Shown piece by piece: positions 37,179 through 46,746 of a stretch of 64,000 nt of DNA; position 1 is the first letter of the stretch, and each line of letters begins with the position of its first letter. The DNA is from an uncultured Aquimarina sp. (GTDB lineage Bacteria; Bacteroidota; Bacteroidia; Flavobacteriales; Flavobacteriaceae), in NCBI GenBank assembly GCA_947496705.1, contig CANMDW010000003.1, forward strand, positions 343,622 to 407,621. Reading direction: 5' to 3'. A program made the translations under genes and the position numbers. The notes beneath the pieces are model-generated. The model was not told the origin of the DNA. It made no database searches and was given only the letters and a program-made list of their open reading frames with translations.

Positions 37179-37181
<3 letters not shown>
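37161..37181 (-). repeat. Right copy of the 21-bp inverted repeat, overlapping the gdhA stop
   Basis: On the minus strand it reads TAGTGTCTGGCCAGAAATATA; its first three bases are the gdhA stop codon. It matches 35519-35539 in inverse orientation (18 of 21). Confidence 0.5.
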
Positions 37182-38525
<1,344 letters not shown>

Positions 38526-38570
38526 TTAATTGGATTAATAGATTCTTATTAAACAACTAAAATTTGGTGT

Positions 38571-38578
38571 CAAATATA
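38571..38578 (-). promoter_or_regulatory. Candidate -7 element of gdhA (TATATTTG)
   Basis: On the minus strand TATATTTG matches TAnnTTTG exactly, 49 nt upstream of the gdhA start. The -33 region has only T-rich sequence. Confidence 0.45.
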
Positions 38579-38625
38579 TGCTATTCCTAAAAAATTAGGA
38601 TGTTTTTTTTCGATTTAATAACACT

Positions 38626-39765
38626 TTAATCAATAGCCTGTTCCAAATCTGCAATTAAGTCATCTACATCTTCTATTCCTACACTCAACCTGATCAAAGA
38701 ATCGACGACTCCTGTTTTTTCACGTTCTTCTTTGGGGATAGATGCATGGGTCATACTAGCAGGATGTCCTGCAAGGCTTTCTACTCCGCCCAGAGATTCT
38801 GCCAAAGTAAAAATCTTCAGTTTTTCTACAATGCTGATAGCCTGATCATAATCACTTCCTTTGGTAATAAATGAGATCATACCACCAAAGCCATCCATTT
38901 GTTCTTTGGCAATATCGTGATTGGGATGATCTTCAAAACCGGGCCAATATACTTTTTCGATTTTGGGATGATGCTTCAGGTATTTTGCGATAGCTGCTCC
39001 ATTCTCACAATGGCGCTGCATACGTATGTGTAATGTTTTGATTCCCCGCAGTACCAGAAAACTATCCTGTGGCCCGCAAACAGCACCACTGGCATTTTGG
39101 ATAAAATATAGTTTTTCGGCTATTTTCTCATCTTTTACGATCAGCGCACCCAAAATCACATCACTATGCCCTCCCAGGTATTTGGTAGCACTATGCATTA
39201 CGATATCTGCTCCAAGATCCAGGGGTCTTTGCAAATAGGGTGTGGCAAACGTATTATCTACAGCCAATAACAGATTATGCTTTTTTGATACCGCTGCAAT
39301 CGCTTTGATATCTATTATGTTCATCATAGGATTGGTAGGGGTTTCTACCCAGATCAATTTGGTATTGTTATTCACATAACTTTCAACTTCCTCTACATTT
39401 TCAAGACCGATAAAATGGAACTTAATTCCAAAATCTTCAAATATTTTGGTAAATAATCGATAAGTACCCCCATATAGATCATTGGTTGAAATTACCTCAT
39501 CACCAGGTTTCAATAATTTGATGATCGCATCGATCGCTGCCAGGCCCGATCCGAATGCCAATCCAAATGTTCCGTTTTCGATACTCGCCAAAGAGTTTTC
39601 TAATGCTTTTCTGGTAGGATTGTGTGTTCTGCTATATTCAAATCCCTTATGTCCTCCCGGAGTGGTTTGTGCGTATGTTGATGTTTGATATATCGGAGGC
39701 ATCACGGCACCATATGCCGGATCGTGTTGTTGCCCTCCATGTATAGTTTTGGTATTAAATTTCAT
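38626..39765 (-). CDS. metB: Cys/Met-metabolism PLP-dependent enzyme (cystathionine gamma-synthase type)
   Basis: 379 residues, the family's length. PLP binding is by K195 in MHSATKYLGGHSD; other marks are PPIYQTSTYAQ, EYSRTHNPTR, VDNTFATPYLQRP and the C-terminal SLGGVESLAGHPASMTH and RLSVGIED. Cystathionine gamma-synthase, gamma-lyase and beta-lyase are close relatives; the synthase is the best guess and the symbol is provisional. It is transcribed towards gdhA but with its own candidate promoter (39835-39842). No SAM riboswitch was recognised in its 70-nt leader. Confidence 0.88.
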   Translation of the reverse strand: MKFNTKTIHGGQQHDPAYGAVMPPIYQTSTYAQTTPGGHKGFEYSRTHNPTRKALENSLASIENGTFGLAFGSGLAAIDAIIKLLKPGDEVISTNDLYGGTYRLFTKIFEDFGIKFHFIGLENVEEVESYVNNNTKLIWVETPTNPMMNIIDIKAIAAVSKKHNLLLAVDNTFATPYLQRPLDLGADIVMHSATKYLGGHSDVILGALIVKDEKIAEKLYFIQNASGAVCGPQDSFLVLRGIKTLHIRMQRHCENGAAIAKYLKHHPKIEKVYWPGFEDHPNHDIAKEQMDGFGGMISFITKGSDYDQAISIVEKLKIFTLAESLGGVESLAGHPASMTHASIPKEEREKTGVVDSLIRLSVGIEDVDDLIADLEQAID

Positions 39766-39834
39766 TAGATATGCTATTTTGATAAGAAAAAAACAACTTC
39801 TTCGTTTCTATGTTAAACCCTTTTTAAAAAGGAA

Positions 39835-39842
39835 CAAATGTA
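39835..39842 (-). promoter_or_regulatory. Candidate -7 element of the PLP enzyme gene (TACATTTG)
   Basis: TACATTTG on the minus strand, 70 nt ahead of the start codon at 39765. A CCTTTTTAAAAAGG palindrome lies in the resulting leader. Confidence 0.4.
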
Positions 39843-39887
39843 TGATTTAATTCGTTCTAATCATATTTGATTGAATACCTTTAGTAG

Positions 39888-40667
39888 ATGATTAACACAA
39901 AACCTAACACCGGCCTGAAATCTATTTTTTACCTTGTCATTTTTCTGGGCTTTTATAGCTGTGACACCAAAGAAACACTCACTTTTGAGAAACAAAATTT
40001 TGCAACCGACAGCCTTCTTGATTGTGAAACCGTAGATTGTGCTTTGCTGGAAATTAACCTGTTAAAAGTGGTAGACGGTAACCAAATTTCTGATGCGATA
40101 AACAAAGAAATCGAAGGTGTGGCGTGTGCCATTCTCAACATAGGCGAAAATGAACCCGAGGCGACTATGGAGCAAGCAATTAGAGAATTCAATAGTTCGT
40201 ATCGCGAGATCAGTGATGAATTCCCTGATGAGATTGTGCCTTATGAGGCCAGTATTGATTGTGACCTGAGTTTTCAATGTAAAAGTCTGGTTTCTGTGAT
40301 TATGGATTCTTACATTTTTACTGGTGGTGCCCATGGATATGGTGGTGTTTCTTTTATCAATATAGCTGCTAGCACCGGAAAACAGATCCCAAACAAAGAG
40401 CTGTTTAAAAATTATACCGAATTTGAAAGCTATGCCGAAAAAGCATTCAGAAAAGCACATAAAATACCCGAAGAACAATCTATAAACAGTACCGGTTTCT
40501 TATTTGAAGATGATAAATTTTCTTTGCCCGAGAATATCGGATTTACACAGCATGAAGTACTTATATATTACAATCCCTATGAAATAAGTTCGTATGCCGA
40601 AGGGCCTATCGAACTAAAATTGAATAAAGAAGAAGTGGCTTCGTTTTTTGCTGTTGAGATTTTCTAA
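39888..40667 (+). CDS. DUF3298/DUF4163-type lipoprotein (RsiV-like fold)
   Basis: 259 residues with a lipobox-like GFYSC (C25). The N-terminal half contains paired cysteines (LLDCETVDC) and a DUF4163-like strand set; the C-terminal half has SYIFTGGAHGYGG and SFINIAASTGKQIPNKELF, the hallmark of DUF3298. In RsiV the same fold binds lysozyme; here the partner is unknown. It is divergent from the PLP enzyme gene and convergent with the DinB gene. Confidence 0.82.
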   Translation: MINTKPNTGLKSIFYLVIFLGFYSCDTKETLTFEKQNFATDSLLDCETVDCALLEINLLKVVDGNQISDAINKEIEGVACAILNIGENEPEATMEQAIREFNSSYREISDEFPDEIVPYEASIDCDLSFQCKSLVSVIMDSYIFTGGAHGYGGVSFINIAASTGKQIPNKELFKNYTEFESYAEKAFRKAHKIPEEQSINSTGFLFEDDKFSLPENIGFTQHEVLIYYNPYEISSYAEGPIELKLNKEEVASFFAVEIF

Positions 40668-40731
40668 TGAAAAACAACATGAAGTATTCAAAAGACTACT
40701 TCGTGATTCTTCCTGTAGTGACATTATTACT

Positions 40732-41193
40732 TTATAACGCCTTTCTAAGTGCCATAATATATCCTAAGTGTAATCCCTCGTGATAATTATTGAAATTGAT
40801 TGCATCCTTTATCGATTTTACAACAAAACCCGTGCTTGTTGGGTATTCTTTAAAACTTTTGAATGCCCCGGTAGCAAGATCTTTTTCTGTTTCATCCAGT
40901 GTTGCAAACAACAGCGCTTTTATTGCCGAAACTGCTGCTGCTGTAACCGGATTTTTTGCTTTAGTTCCTTTTCGATACAAACTAACCATTTCGCTATCGA
41001 CCATCATTGGCAATCCACTGAGGCCATATACCAAAAGTTGTTGGGTGACCACTACGTGAGCAATGTTCCAGATCATATTATTGTTAAATCCTTCGGGTAC
41101 CTTATTAAGTTGTTCCAAAGAATAATGATCTAACATCTTTTCTAATGTTTTTCGGTTAACGCGGGTGATTTCTATCGGATCTTGCATAGACAT
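40732..41193 (-). CDS. DinB-superfamily protein
   Basis: 153 residues forming a four-helix bundle. The metal-binding histidine triad of the family is visible as H46 (MIWNIAHVV), H138 and H142 (NNYHEGLHLGYI). Members act as thiol-dependent S-transferases (bacillithiol in Firmicutes) or are uncharacterised. The final helix IMALRKAL is standard. An ATG two codons downstream is an alternative start. Confidence 0.85.
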   Translation of the reverse strand: MSMQDPIEITRVNRKTLEKMLDHYSLEQLNKVPEGFNNNMIWNIAHVVVTQQLLVYGLSGLPMMVDSEMVSLYRKGTKAKNPVTAAAVSAIKALLFATLDETEKDLATGAFKSFKEYPTSTGFVVKSIKDAINFNNYHEGLHLGYIMALRKAL

Positions 41194-41330
41194 TATTAAT
41201 TTTTAGCCAAAAGTATCATTTTTATTGCGAAATGAATTTCCTTTGTGTGCAGTTTTTGTTGTTGAATAAACCACTACATAAATTTTTAATAGATTTCCGC
41301 TTTCGCGGAAATAACACAAAGTATAAATTA

Positions 41331-41678
41331 ATGAAAAAGATGTACCATCTATCTACCTGTGACACATGCAAACGAATTTTGCAGGAATTACAGCCAACCC
41401 CAGATGTTGTTTTACAAGATATTAAGACCCGGGCTATCTCTGCCAAACAGCTCGAAGAAATGCAACAACTGGCCGGAAGTTATGAAGCGTTATTCAGTAA
41501 ACGGGCGAGGTTATACAAAGAACGTAATTTAAAAGATCAACAGCTCACCGAAGATGATTATAAAAATCTGATACTGGAACACTACACGTTTCTAAAACGT
41601 CCTGTGATTATGATCGAAGATCAAATTTTTATAGGAAATACCAAAAAAGTAGTCGAGGCCGCCAAATCGGCCATGTAA
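41331..41678 (+). CDS. ArsC/Spx-like reductase family protein
   Basis: 115 residues from the ATG at 41331 (MKKMYHLSTCDTCKRI); an upstream frame from 41232 adds 33 residues unlike the family. The thioredoxin-like fold has a CDTC motif at residues 10-13, more like Spx (CXXC) than a single-Cys arsenate reductase. Further marks are FLKRPVIMIEDQIFIGN with the cis-Pro, and an acidic middle. Arsenate reduction is not established. The EamA gene starts three bases after its stop. Confidence 0.85.
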   Translation: MKKMYHLSTCDTCKRILQELQPTPDVVLQDIKTRAISAKQLEEMQQLAGSYEALFSKRARLYKERNLKDQQLTEDDYKNLILEHYTFLKRPVIMIEDQIFIGNTKKVVEAAKSAM

Positions 41679-41681
41679 TCT

Positions 41682-42578
41682 ATGAGCAAAAGAACTCTTG
41701 CACTTATTGCCGCTAGTTTTGTCGCTTTGTTTTATGGCGCAAATTATACGATTGCCAAAGATGTGATGCCTCTCTACATACAACCTTTTGGGTTTATCGT
41801 GATACGGGTTTTTGGGGCAACCCTGCTTTTCTGGGCCATTAGTTTTTTAGGTCCGAAGGAAAAAATAGCGCGTAAAGATTTTACCAGAATTGCTATCGCC
41901 GCTTTATTTGGGGTAGGGATCAATATGCTGGCATTTTTTGAAGGCCTCAACCTCACCACACCTATAAGTGCATCTGTTTTAATGGTGACGACCCCTATTA
42001 TTGTACTCATATTGGCAATCATCTTTCTGAAAGAAAAAATAAGATTCCTAAAAGTGATGGGGGTGCTTATTGGGCTTTCGGGAACACTGCTTATTATTCG
42101 TTATGGCAAAGGAGATGCAGCTACTGCAACAAATCCTGCTTTAGGAAACCTTCTCATCTTTGTCAATGCTGCCTCATATGCATGCTATATTATCATTGTA
42201 AAGAAAATTGTAACAAAATACCATCCTTTTACATTTATAAAATGGATGTACAGCATTGGGTTTTTGTTTGTGTTACCCTTTGGGTTTTCACAACTGCAAG
42301 AAGTACAACCCGAGCTAATTCCGTTCGAAATCTATCTTAAGATCGGCTACGTGATTCTATTTTCTACCTTTGGCACCTATATCCTTAATATTTTTGCGCT
42401 TAGAGAACTGAAACCTACAACAGTAGCGGTTTTTATTTATCTGCAACCTATGCTCGCGTCTATATTTGCCATTGGCCTGGGTAAAGACCAATTGGATATT
42501 ATCAAAATAGTTGCTACGGGACTTATATTTATAGGGGTATATTTGGTAACCAAACAGCCAAAAAAAATACGTACTTAG
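41682..42578 (+). CDS. EamA-family (DMT superfamily) transporter
   Basis: 298 residues with ten membrane helices in two EamA halves. First half: ALIAASFVALFYGANYTIAK and the internal GLNLTTPISASVLMVTTPI; second half: NLLIFVNAASYACYIIIVK and LKPTTVAVFIYLQPM. These are drug/metabolite exporters; the substrate is unknown. It sits three bases after the ArsC/Spx gene and its stop overlaps the convergent thioesterase stop by four bases. Confidence 0.92.
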   Translation: MSKRTLALIAASFVALFYGANYTIAKDVMPLYIQPFGFIVIRVFGATLLFWAISFLGPKEKIARKDFTRIAIAALFGVGINMLAFFEGLNLTTPISASVLMVTTPIIVLILAIIFLKEKIRFLKVMGVLIGLSGTLLIIRYGKGDAATATNPALGNLLIFVNAASYACYIIIVKKIVTKYHPFTFIKWMYSIGFLFVLPFGFSQLQEVQPELIPFEIYLKIGYVILFSTFGTYILNIFALRELKPTTVAVFIYLQPMLASIFAIGLGKDQLDIIKIVATGLIFIGVYLVTKQPKKIRT

Positions 42579-43057
42579 ACTTCAGCCAGGTCTACCGGAG
42601 TTTTGGCATACCTGCGAGTATCTTCTTGGGTAAGTATCTTAAAGTTTTTAGGACGTTCTATTTTATTGAAAAAATGATTTAGTTCTTCTGGTAGCGAAAT
42701 TAATTTTCTTTCCTTCAGATCTACCCAACCACCCATCATTTCGCAATGTGCAAAATTGCGGCCTTTGTGATCGTAGTAATTATGCCTGAACTCGAAGAAC
42801 TTTCCGTCTTCGCTTACACCCGAAAGCTCCATGGAAACTCTCACCGGTCTTCCGTAGAATACTTCCTTAAAATAGTAAATATGTTCGTAAAAAACCACCG
42901 GACCAATATTAAACTTACTCATCAATTGCTGGTTAAAACCCTGTTTAGATAAATAGGACATACGAACATGCGTCGCATATTCAACATATGCCCTATTAGC
43001 CAAATGTCGATTCGCGTCAATATCGTTCCATCTTATTTCAAATTCTTTTATATACAT
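42575..43057 (-). CDS. Acyl-CoA thioesterase (4HBT hot-dog fold)
   Basis: 160 residues from the ATG at 43057 (MYIKEFEIRWNDIDANRH). A longer frame from 43186 carries 43 residues without family similarity and is rejected. The IRWNDIDANRHLANRAYVEYA stretch is the hot-dog active site, with the Asp after the Asn corresponding to the catalytic acid, followed by the long central helix. It probably hydrolyses acyl-CoA or acyl-ACP thioesters; the substrate is open. It converges on the EamA gene. Confidence 0.88.
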   Translation of the reverse strand: MYIKEFEIRWNDIDANRHLANRAYVEYATHVRMSYLSKQGFNQQLMSKFNIGPVVFYEHIYYFKEVFYGRPVRVSMELSGVSEDGKFFEFRHNYYDHKGRNFAHCEMMGGWVDLKERKLISLPEELNHFFNKIERPKNFKILTQEDTRRYAKTPVDLAEV

Positions 43058-43148
43058 TGTCCCATATTTTCGGAAGGACAAAAATACAAAACCATTATTG
43101 TGCATACATAATAATCTAATGTTAAAATAGCGATCTTTATTGATGAGC

Positions 43149-43982
43149 TCATAGTATAAAAGTATATCCCCCGCCAACAGATACATTTATTTCTTCTCCC
43201 GCAGATAATGGGATTGTAATTCCTCCAAAACTAAAATCAGGAAGGTTAAAGCTTACCACAACTCCACCACCTACATCCAAATCACCTTCAACTACTACTG
43301 CAATATAAGGCCCGCCCGAATTCTTAGGAGAAGAAGGAATCAAACCAATTGCTGCATCTACCGACCCCCCTATTGAAGCACCTATAGACAATCCTACTGT
43401 CCCGTAAAATGCAAGATCTGTAACATTGGGGATTCCTATAGCATATCCAAAAGCACCCTCAAGACCTACTCCTTCTGCCACATTACCTCCAAACTCAATA
43501 GCAAATGAAGCCAAGGACTTGCTTGCAGCATCACTTACAGGCCCGCTCATTTCTTGAGAAGTAACAATAGTACTCATTGCAGTACGAGTATGATCATTTC
43601 CTGGTTGTTTATGCGATGCAGCCGTCCTTAAAATATTAATATCATTACTATGCGAGATCAGCACTTTGGGCCATGCACTTATCAAAGCTTTTATAATATG
43701 TGCATACTCTTTTACTTTTTTTGTTGCTGTAGCTTTTAGTAATGCTTTTTCTCCAGAATTTAGTAAGTTATTAATTTCTTCTGTAGCATTGCGAAATTCG
43801 GTTTCTGAAGTTTTTACTACTTTATTAAATGAATCAGAAGCAAAATTGCTAGTAGCATTTGTTGCTGTGTTTCCTGCATCAACTACTGTGTTTGATACTG
43901 CATTTGCTCCTTTTTTAACTTCATTAGACACTGCTCTTCCTGCATTTTCAATACCATGTGTAATTTTACCGAATAAAGACAT
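43149..43982 (-). CDS. Unrecognised glycine-rich protein with amphipathic N-terminus
   Basis: 277 residues and no signal peptide. The first 75 residues are Ala/Asn/Thr-rich amphipathic helix (HGIENAGRAVSNEVKKGANA, then NTVVDAGNTATNATSNF). The C-terminal third is Gly-rich alternating strand (GTVGLSIGASIGGSVDAAIG, GDLDVGGGVVVSFNLPDF), ending in NVSVGGGYTFIL. The layout suggests a membrane-inserting or pore-type protein, or a secreted effector, but I recognise no family and no function is claimed. Neighbours (thioesterase, SDR remnant) give no hint. The upstream intergenic space contains TACTTTTA, a weak -7 match. Confidence 0.6.
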   Translation of the reverse strand: MSLFGKITHGIENAGRAVSNEVKKGANAVSNTVVDAGNTATNATSNFASDSFNKVVKTSETEFRNATEEINNLLNSGEKALLKATATKKVKEYAHIIKALISAWPKVLISHSNDINILRTAASHKQPGNDHTRTAMSTIVTSQEMSGPVSDAASKSLASFAIEFGGNVAEGVGLEGAFGYAIGIPNVTDLAFYGTVGLSIGASIGGSVDAAIGLIPSSPKNSGGPYIAVVVEGDLDVGGGVVVSFNLPDFSFGGITIPLSAGEEINVSVGGGYTFIL

Positions 43983-44046
43983 TTTATTATATTTTAGTTA
44001 GATTATGTAGACTAAAAGTATAAAATCCTTTCGTTTATATATAGAA

Positions 44047-44524
44047 ATGGTTGCAGAAACCTCACAAACTACTTTCGATAGTTTAGTGAATATTCAGTTA
44101 AAAGGCCCATTCTTTATTACTCAAAAAGCACTTTCACTACTCAATGACGGAGGAAGAATCATCAACATTTCTACTGGATTGGCACGTTTTAGCCTGCCCG
44201 GATACAGAGCTTATGCTTCTATGAAAGCGGGTATCGAAACATTTACCCGATATTTGGCAAGAGCTGGGATCTAGACAAATCACGGCCAATGTAGTTGCAC
44301 CAGGAGCCATCAACACCAATATGAACAAAGATACGCTGGAAAACAATCCTGAGCTAGAAAAAATATGGTCTTCAGTTACAGCATTAGGCCGAGTTGGAGT
44401 TGCCAAAGATATAGGAGGAGTAGTTGTCTTTTTGGCAAGTGAAGATCCCCGAAGGATTAATGGCCAACGTATCGAAGCTTCAAGGAGGGATATTCCTGTA
44501 ATACATCAACTTTATCAAAATTAG
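44047..44524 (+). pseudogene. Truncated and frameshifted short-chain dehydrogenase (SDR)
   Basis: Two frames together encode the C-terminal two thirds of an SDR. The first (44047-44274) has the active-site segment RIINISTGLARFSLPGYRAYASMKAG with Ser and YxxxK. After a frame change near 44263, the second reads ELGSRQITANVVAPGAINT and later GVVVFLASEDPRRINGQ. The N-terminal dinucleotide-binding half (TGxxxGIG) is missing. The frame slip fits loss of two bases (GCAAGAGCTG for GCAAAAGAGCTG). It is non-functional as an SDR. Confidence 0.82.
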
Positions 44525-44555
44525 ACTGCAAAGGTTTTGAAAACCTTTGCGGTCT
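44523..44555 (+). terminator. Palindromic AGACTGCAAAGGTTTT hairpin
   Basis: A 16-bp stem (44523-44538 with 44540-44555, one G-U pair) with a single-base loop starts at the stop codon of the SDR remnant and is followed by TCTTATTTT. It resembles the 17826 element (AGGTTTT/AAAACCT) and may be a dispersed palindrome that also terminates transcription. Confidence 0.6.
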
Positions 44556-44581
44556 TCTTATTTTAGAACAAAAAATTATAC

Positions 44582-45583
44582 ATGTACATCAAACGAAACA
44601 TTGGTTGGGGGCTTATCCTACGCTATGCATGGAAAAATGTCATTTTCTTTTCTATATATACAGCAAGTATCTTTTCTATATATTATTTTTTAGATTGGAA
44701 ATTTATAGATATTCCCTTTCAGCCGCTTACCGTAATTGGTATTGCCGTAGCTTTCTATATTGGTTTTAAAAACAGTCAGAGCTATGATCGCTTTTGGGAG
44801 GCTCGCAAAATCTGGGGAGGTATCGTCAACTATTCCCGCACATGGGCCAATCAGGTGTTAAGCCTGGTTCAGGACGATCAGGAAACCAAAAGTGTTTTGA
44901 TCCATCGCCACGTTGCCTGGATCAATGCTTTGAGAATCCAATTAAGGCAACCTACTTCATTTTCGATTAAGGAAAATTCTGCAGTAGAACGCCTTTTTAA
45001 AAAACATGGCGAGCAAAAACCTGTTTGTGATGCTACCCGCAATTTTGTGTCTATTAAAGAATACGAAGACCTGCTGAACAGAAAAAATCCGGCTACTCAT
45101 TTGGTAAAAAACCAGGGGTTACATATCAAACAATTGTGCGGATCGGGGAAGATAACCGAATTCGACAAACAGTTATTTCATGGTACATTGGAAGAACTTT
45201 ACAATTTACAAGGCAAATGTGAGCGTATTAAAAACACCCCCTTCCCCAGACAGTATGCTTATTTTAGCACTGTTTTTACCTGGATCTTTGTGATGTTACT
45301 TCCTTTCGGATTGCTCAATGTTTTTGAAGGTGAGCTTAATGAGATGGCAAACGACATTCGCCCGTGGTTTATTTTTTTGATGATCCCGCTGTCGGTATTA
45401 ATATCCTGGATCTTTACCACTATGGAAAAAATAGGAAGCAATAGTGAGGATCCATTCGAAGGTAGGGTAAATGATGTACCCATGACCGCGCTTTGCAGAA
45501 CTATTGAAATCGATTTACGCGATATGCTGGATGAAAATGACCTGCCGGAAAAAATACAACCCAAAGACAACATCCTGTATTAA
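44582..45583 (+). CDS. Bestrophin-family (UPF0187) membrane channel protein
   Basis: 333 residues. The N-terminal hydrophobic helices are followed by the family's YIGFKNSQSYDRFWEARKIWGGIVN stretch and ANQVLSLV. A later membrane segment is PFPRQYAYFSTVFTWIFVMLLPFGLLN, then PLSVLISWIFTTMEKIGSNSEDPFEG, the bestrophin Ca-clasp-like region. Bacterial homologues form pentameric ion channels. Its stop codon overlaps the next start by one base (TAATG), coupling it to the hydrolase. Confidence 0.9.
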   Translation: MYIKRNIGWGLILRYAWKNVIFFSIYTASIFSIYYFLDWKFIDIPFQPLTVIGIAVAFYIGFKNSQSYDRFWEARKIWGGIVNYSRTWANQVLSLVQDDQETKSVLIHRHVAWINALRIQLRQPTSFSIKENSAVERLFKKHGEQKPVCDATRNFVSIKEYEDLLNRKNPATHLVKNQGLHIKQLCGSGKITEFDKQLFHGTLEELYNLQGKCERIKNTPFPRQYAYFSTVFTWIFVMLLPFGLLNVFEGELNEMANDIRPWFIFLMIPLSVLISWIFTTMEKIGSNSEDPFEGRVNDVPMTALCRTIEIDLRDMLDENDLPEKIQPKDNILY

Positions 45584-46551
45584 TGCCTTTAGTTCAATCA
45601 ACGTATACCCCACCCTTTTTGTTTAGAAACGGACATGTTTCTACTATTTATCCCAATTTGTTGAGAAAAATAAAAGGAGTGTCACAAAAAAGAGAACGGA
45701 TAGAACTAGACGATGGGGATTTTATGGATCTTGATTGGAGTTATGCTGCCTCTCAAAATGCTGAAAACCTCGCTATCATAGTTCATGGGCTCGAGGGCAA
45801 TGCGCAACGACAATATATGCTGGGCCTTGCCAGGCATTTGAATCAAAACTACTGGGATGCAGTGGCAATTAACCTTAGAAACTGCAGTGGCGAAGTGAAT
45901 CGTAAGTATCGGTCCTACAATGCTGGGGTGACCGAAGATTTAGACCGCATCATCACTCATGTCTTATCAAAATATCCCTACGCAAATATATCCCTGTGTG
46001 GATTTAGTTTAGGAGGGAATATTATGTTGAAATACCTGGGAGAAGGAAGAGATATTCCTGTGCAGGTCAAATCAGGCGTTGCTATTTCTGCTCCGTGTGA
46101 CTTGTATGATTCTTTAACTGAAATAAACAAACCTAAGAATTATATCTACGAACAACGTTTTATAAGACATCTCAAAGCCAAATTATATGAAAGATATACT
46201 GTATTTCCTGATAAACTGAGCAAATCTGATATCAAAGCCTGCAAATCCCTGATGGATATCGACAATTTATATACCAGTAAAGCACATGGGTATAGCGATG
46301 CGATGGATTACTATACACAATGCAGCAGCAGGCAATTCTTAAAGCATATTAAAGTTCCAACACTTATTATAAATGCTAAAAATGATTCTTTTCTTGGCGA
46401 TAAATGCTACCCTATTGATGAAGCCCAGGAAAATTCTAATTTATTTTTAGAAATCCCGGATTATGGCGGTCATGTAGGGTTCTACCTCTACGACAAAACA
46501 TACTATAATGAGAGACGAACACTCGAATTTTTTGAAAAAACAATCCTTTGA
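45583..46551 (+). CDS. YheT-type alpha/beta hydrolase
   Basis: 322 residues. Early marks of the UPF0017/YheT family are PPFLFRNGHVSTIYPNLLR and IVHGLEGNAQRQYM. The catalytic triad is S142 in the GFSLGG nucleophile elbow, D268 in NAKNDSFL and H297 in GGHVGF. The substrate is probably a lipid or ester; the family is poorly defined. It is translationally coupled to the bestrophin gene. Confidence 0.9.
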   Translation: MPLVQSTYTPPFLFRNGHVSTIYPNLLRKIKGVSQKRERIELDDGDFMDLDWSYAASQNAENLAIIVHGLEGNAQRQYMLGLARHLNQNYWDAVAINLRNCSGEVNRKYRSYNAGVTEDLDRIITHVLSKYPYANISLCGFSLGGNIMLKYLGEGRDIPVQVKSGVAISAPCDLYDSLTEINKPKNYIYEQRFIRHLKAKLYERYTVFPDKLSKSDIKACKSLMDIDNLYTSKAHGYSDAMDYYTQCSSRQFLKHIKVPTLIINAKNDSFLGDKCYPIDEAQENSNLFLEIPDYGGHVGFYLYDKTYYNERRTLEFFEKTIL

Positions 46552-46746
46552 AATATTCAAAGAAGGTTTTTTCTTACACCAATTGTGGGTTAAACGAACG
46601 TTAAGTCTTTGTTAAGGGTTTTATGAAGTGTTTTTTCTTCACTTAATCGAAAAACTTTTTTTTATTAAGAATATTTTAAGAGTTTTGAGCGTTTCTTTTG
46701 AATTTTTCAAGGAAATAAAGCTAACACTAACTCAAACTCAACAAAA

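Noticed and set aside
39766..39834. Possible SAM riboswitch ahead of the Cys/Met-metabolism gene
   Set aside because: The leader is only about 70 nt and shows just one CCTTTTT/AAAAAGG hairpin, not the conserved core of a SAM riboswitch.
40667..40783. 38-codon frame starting with TAATG overlap after the DUF3298-type lipoprotein gene
   Set aside because: Most of it is antisense to the DinB gene and it shows no recognisable feature beyond a hydrophobic stretch.
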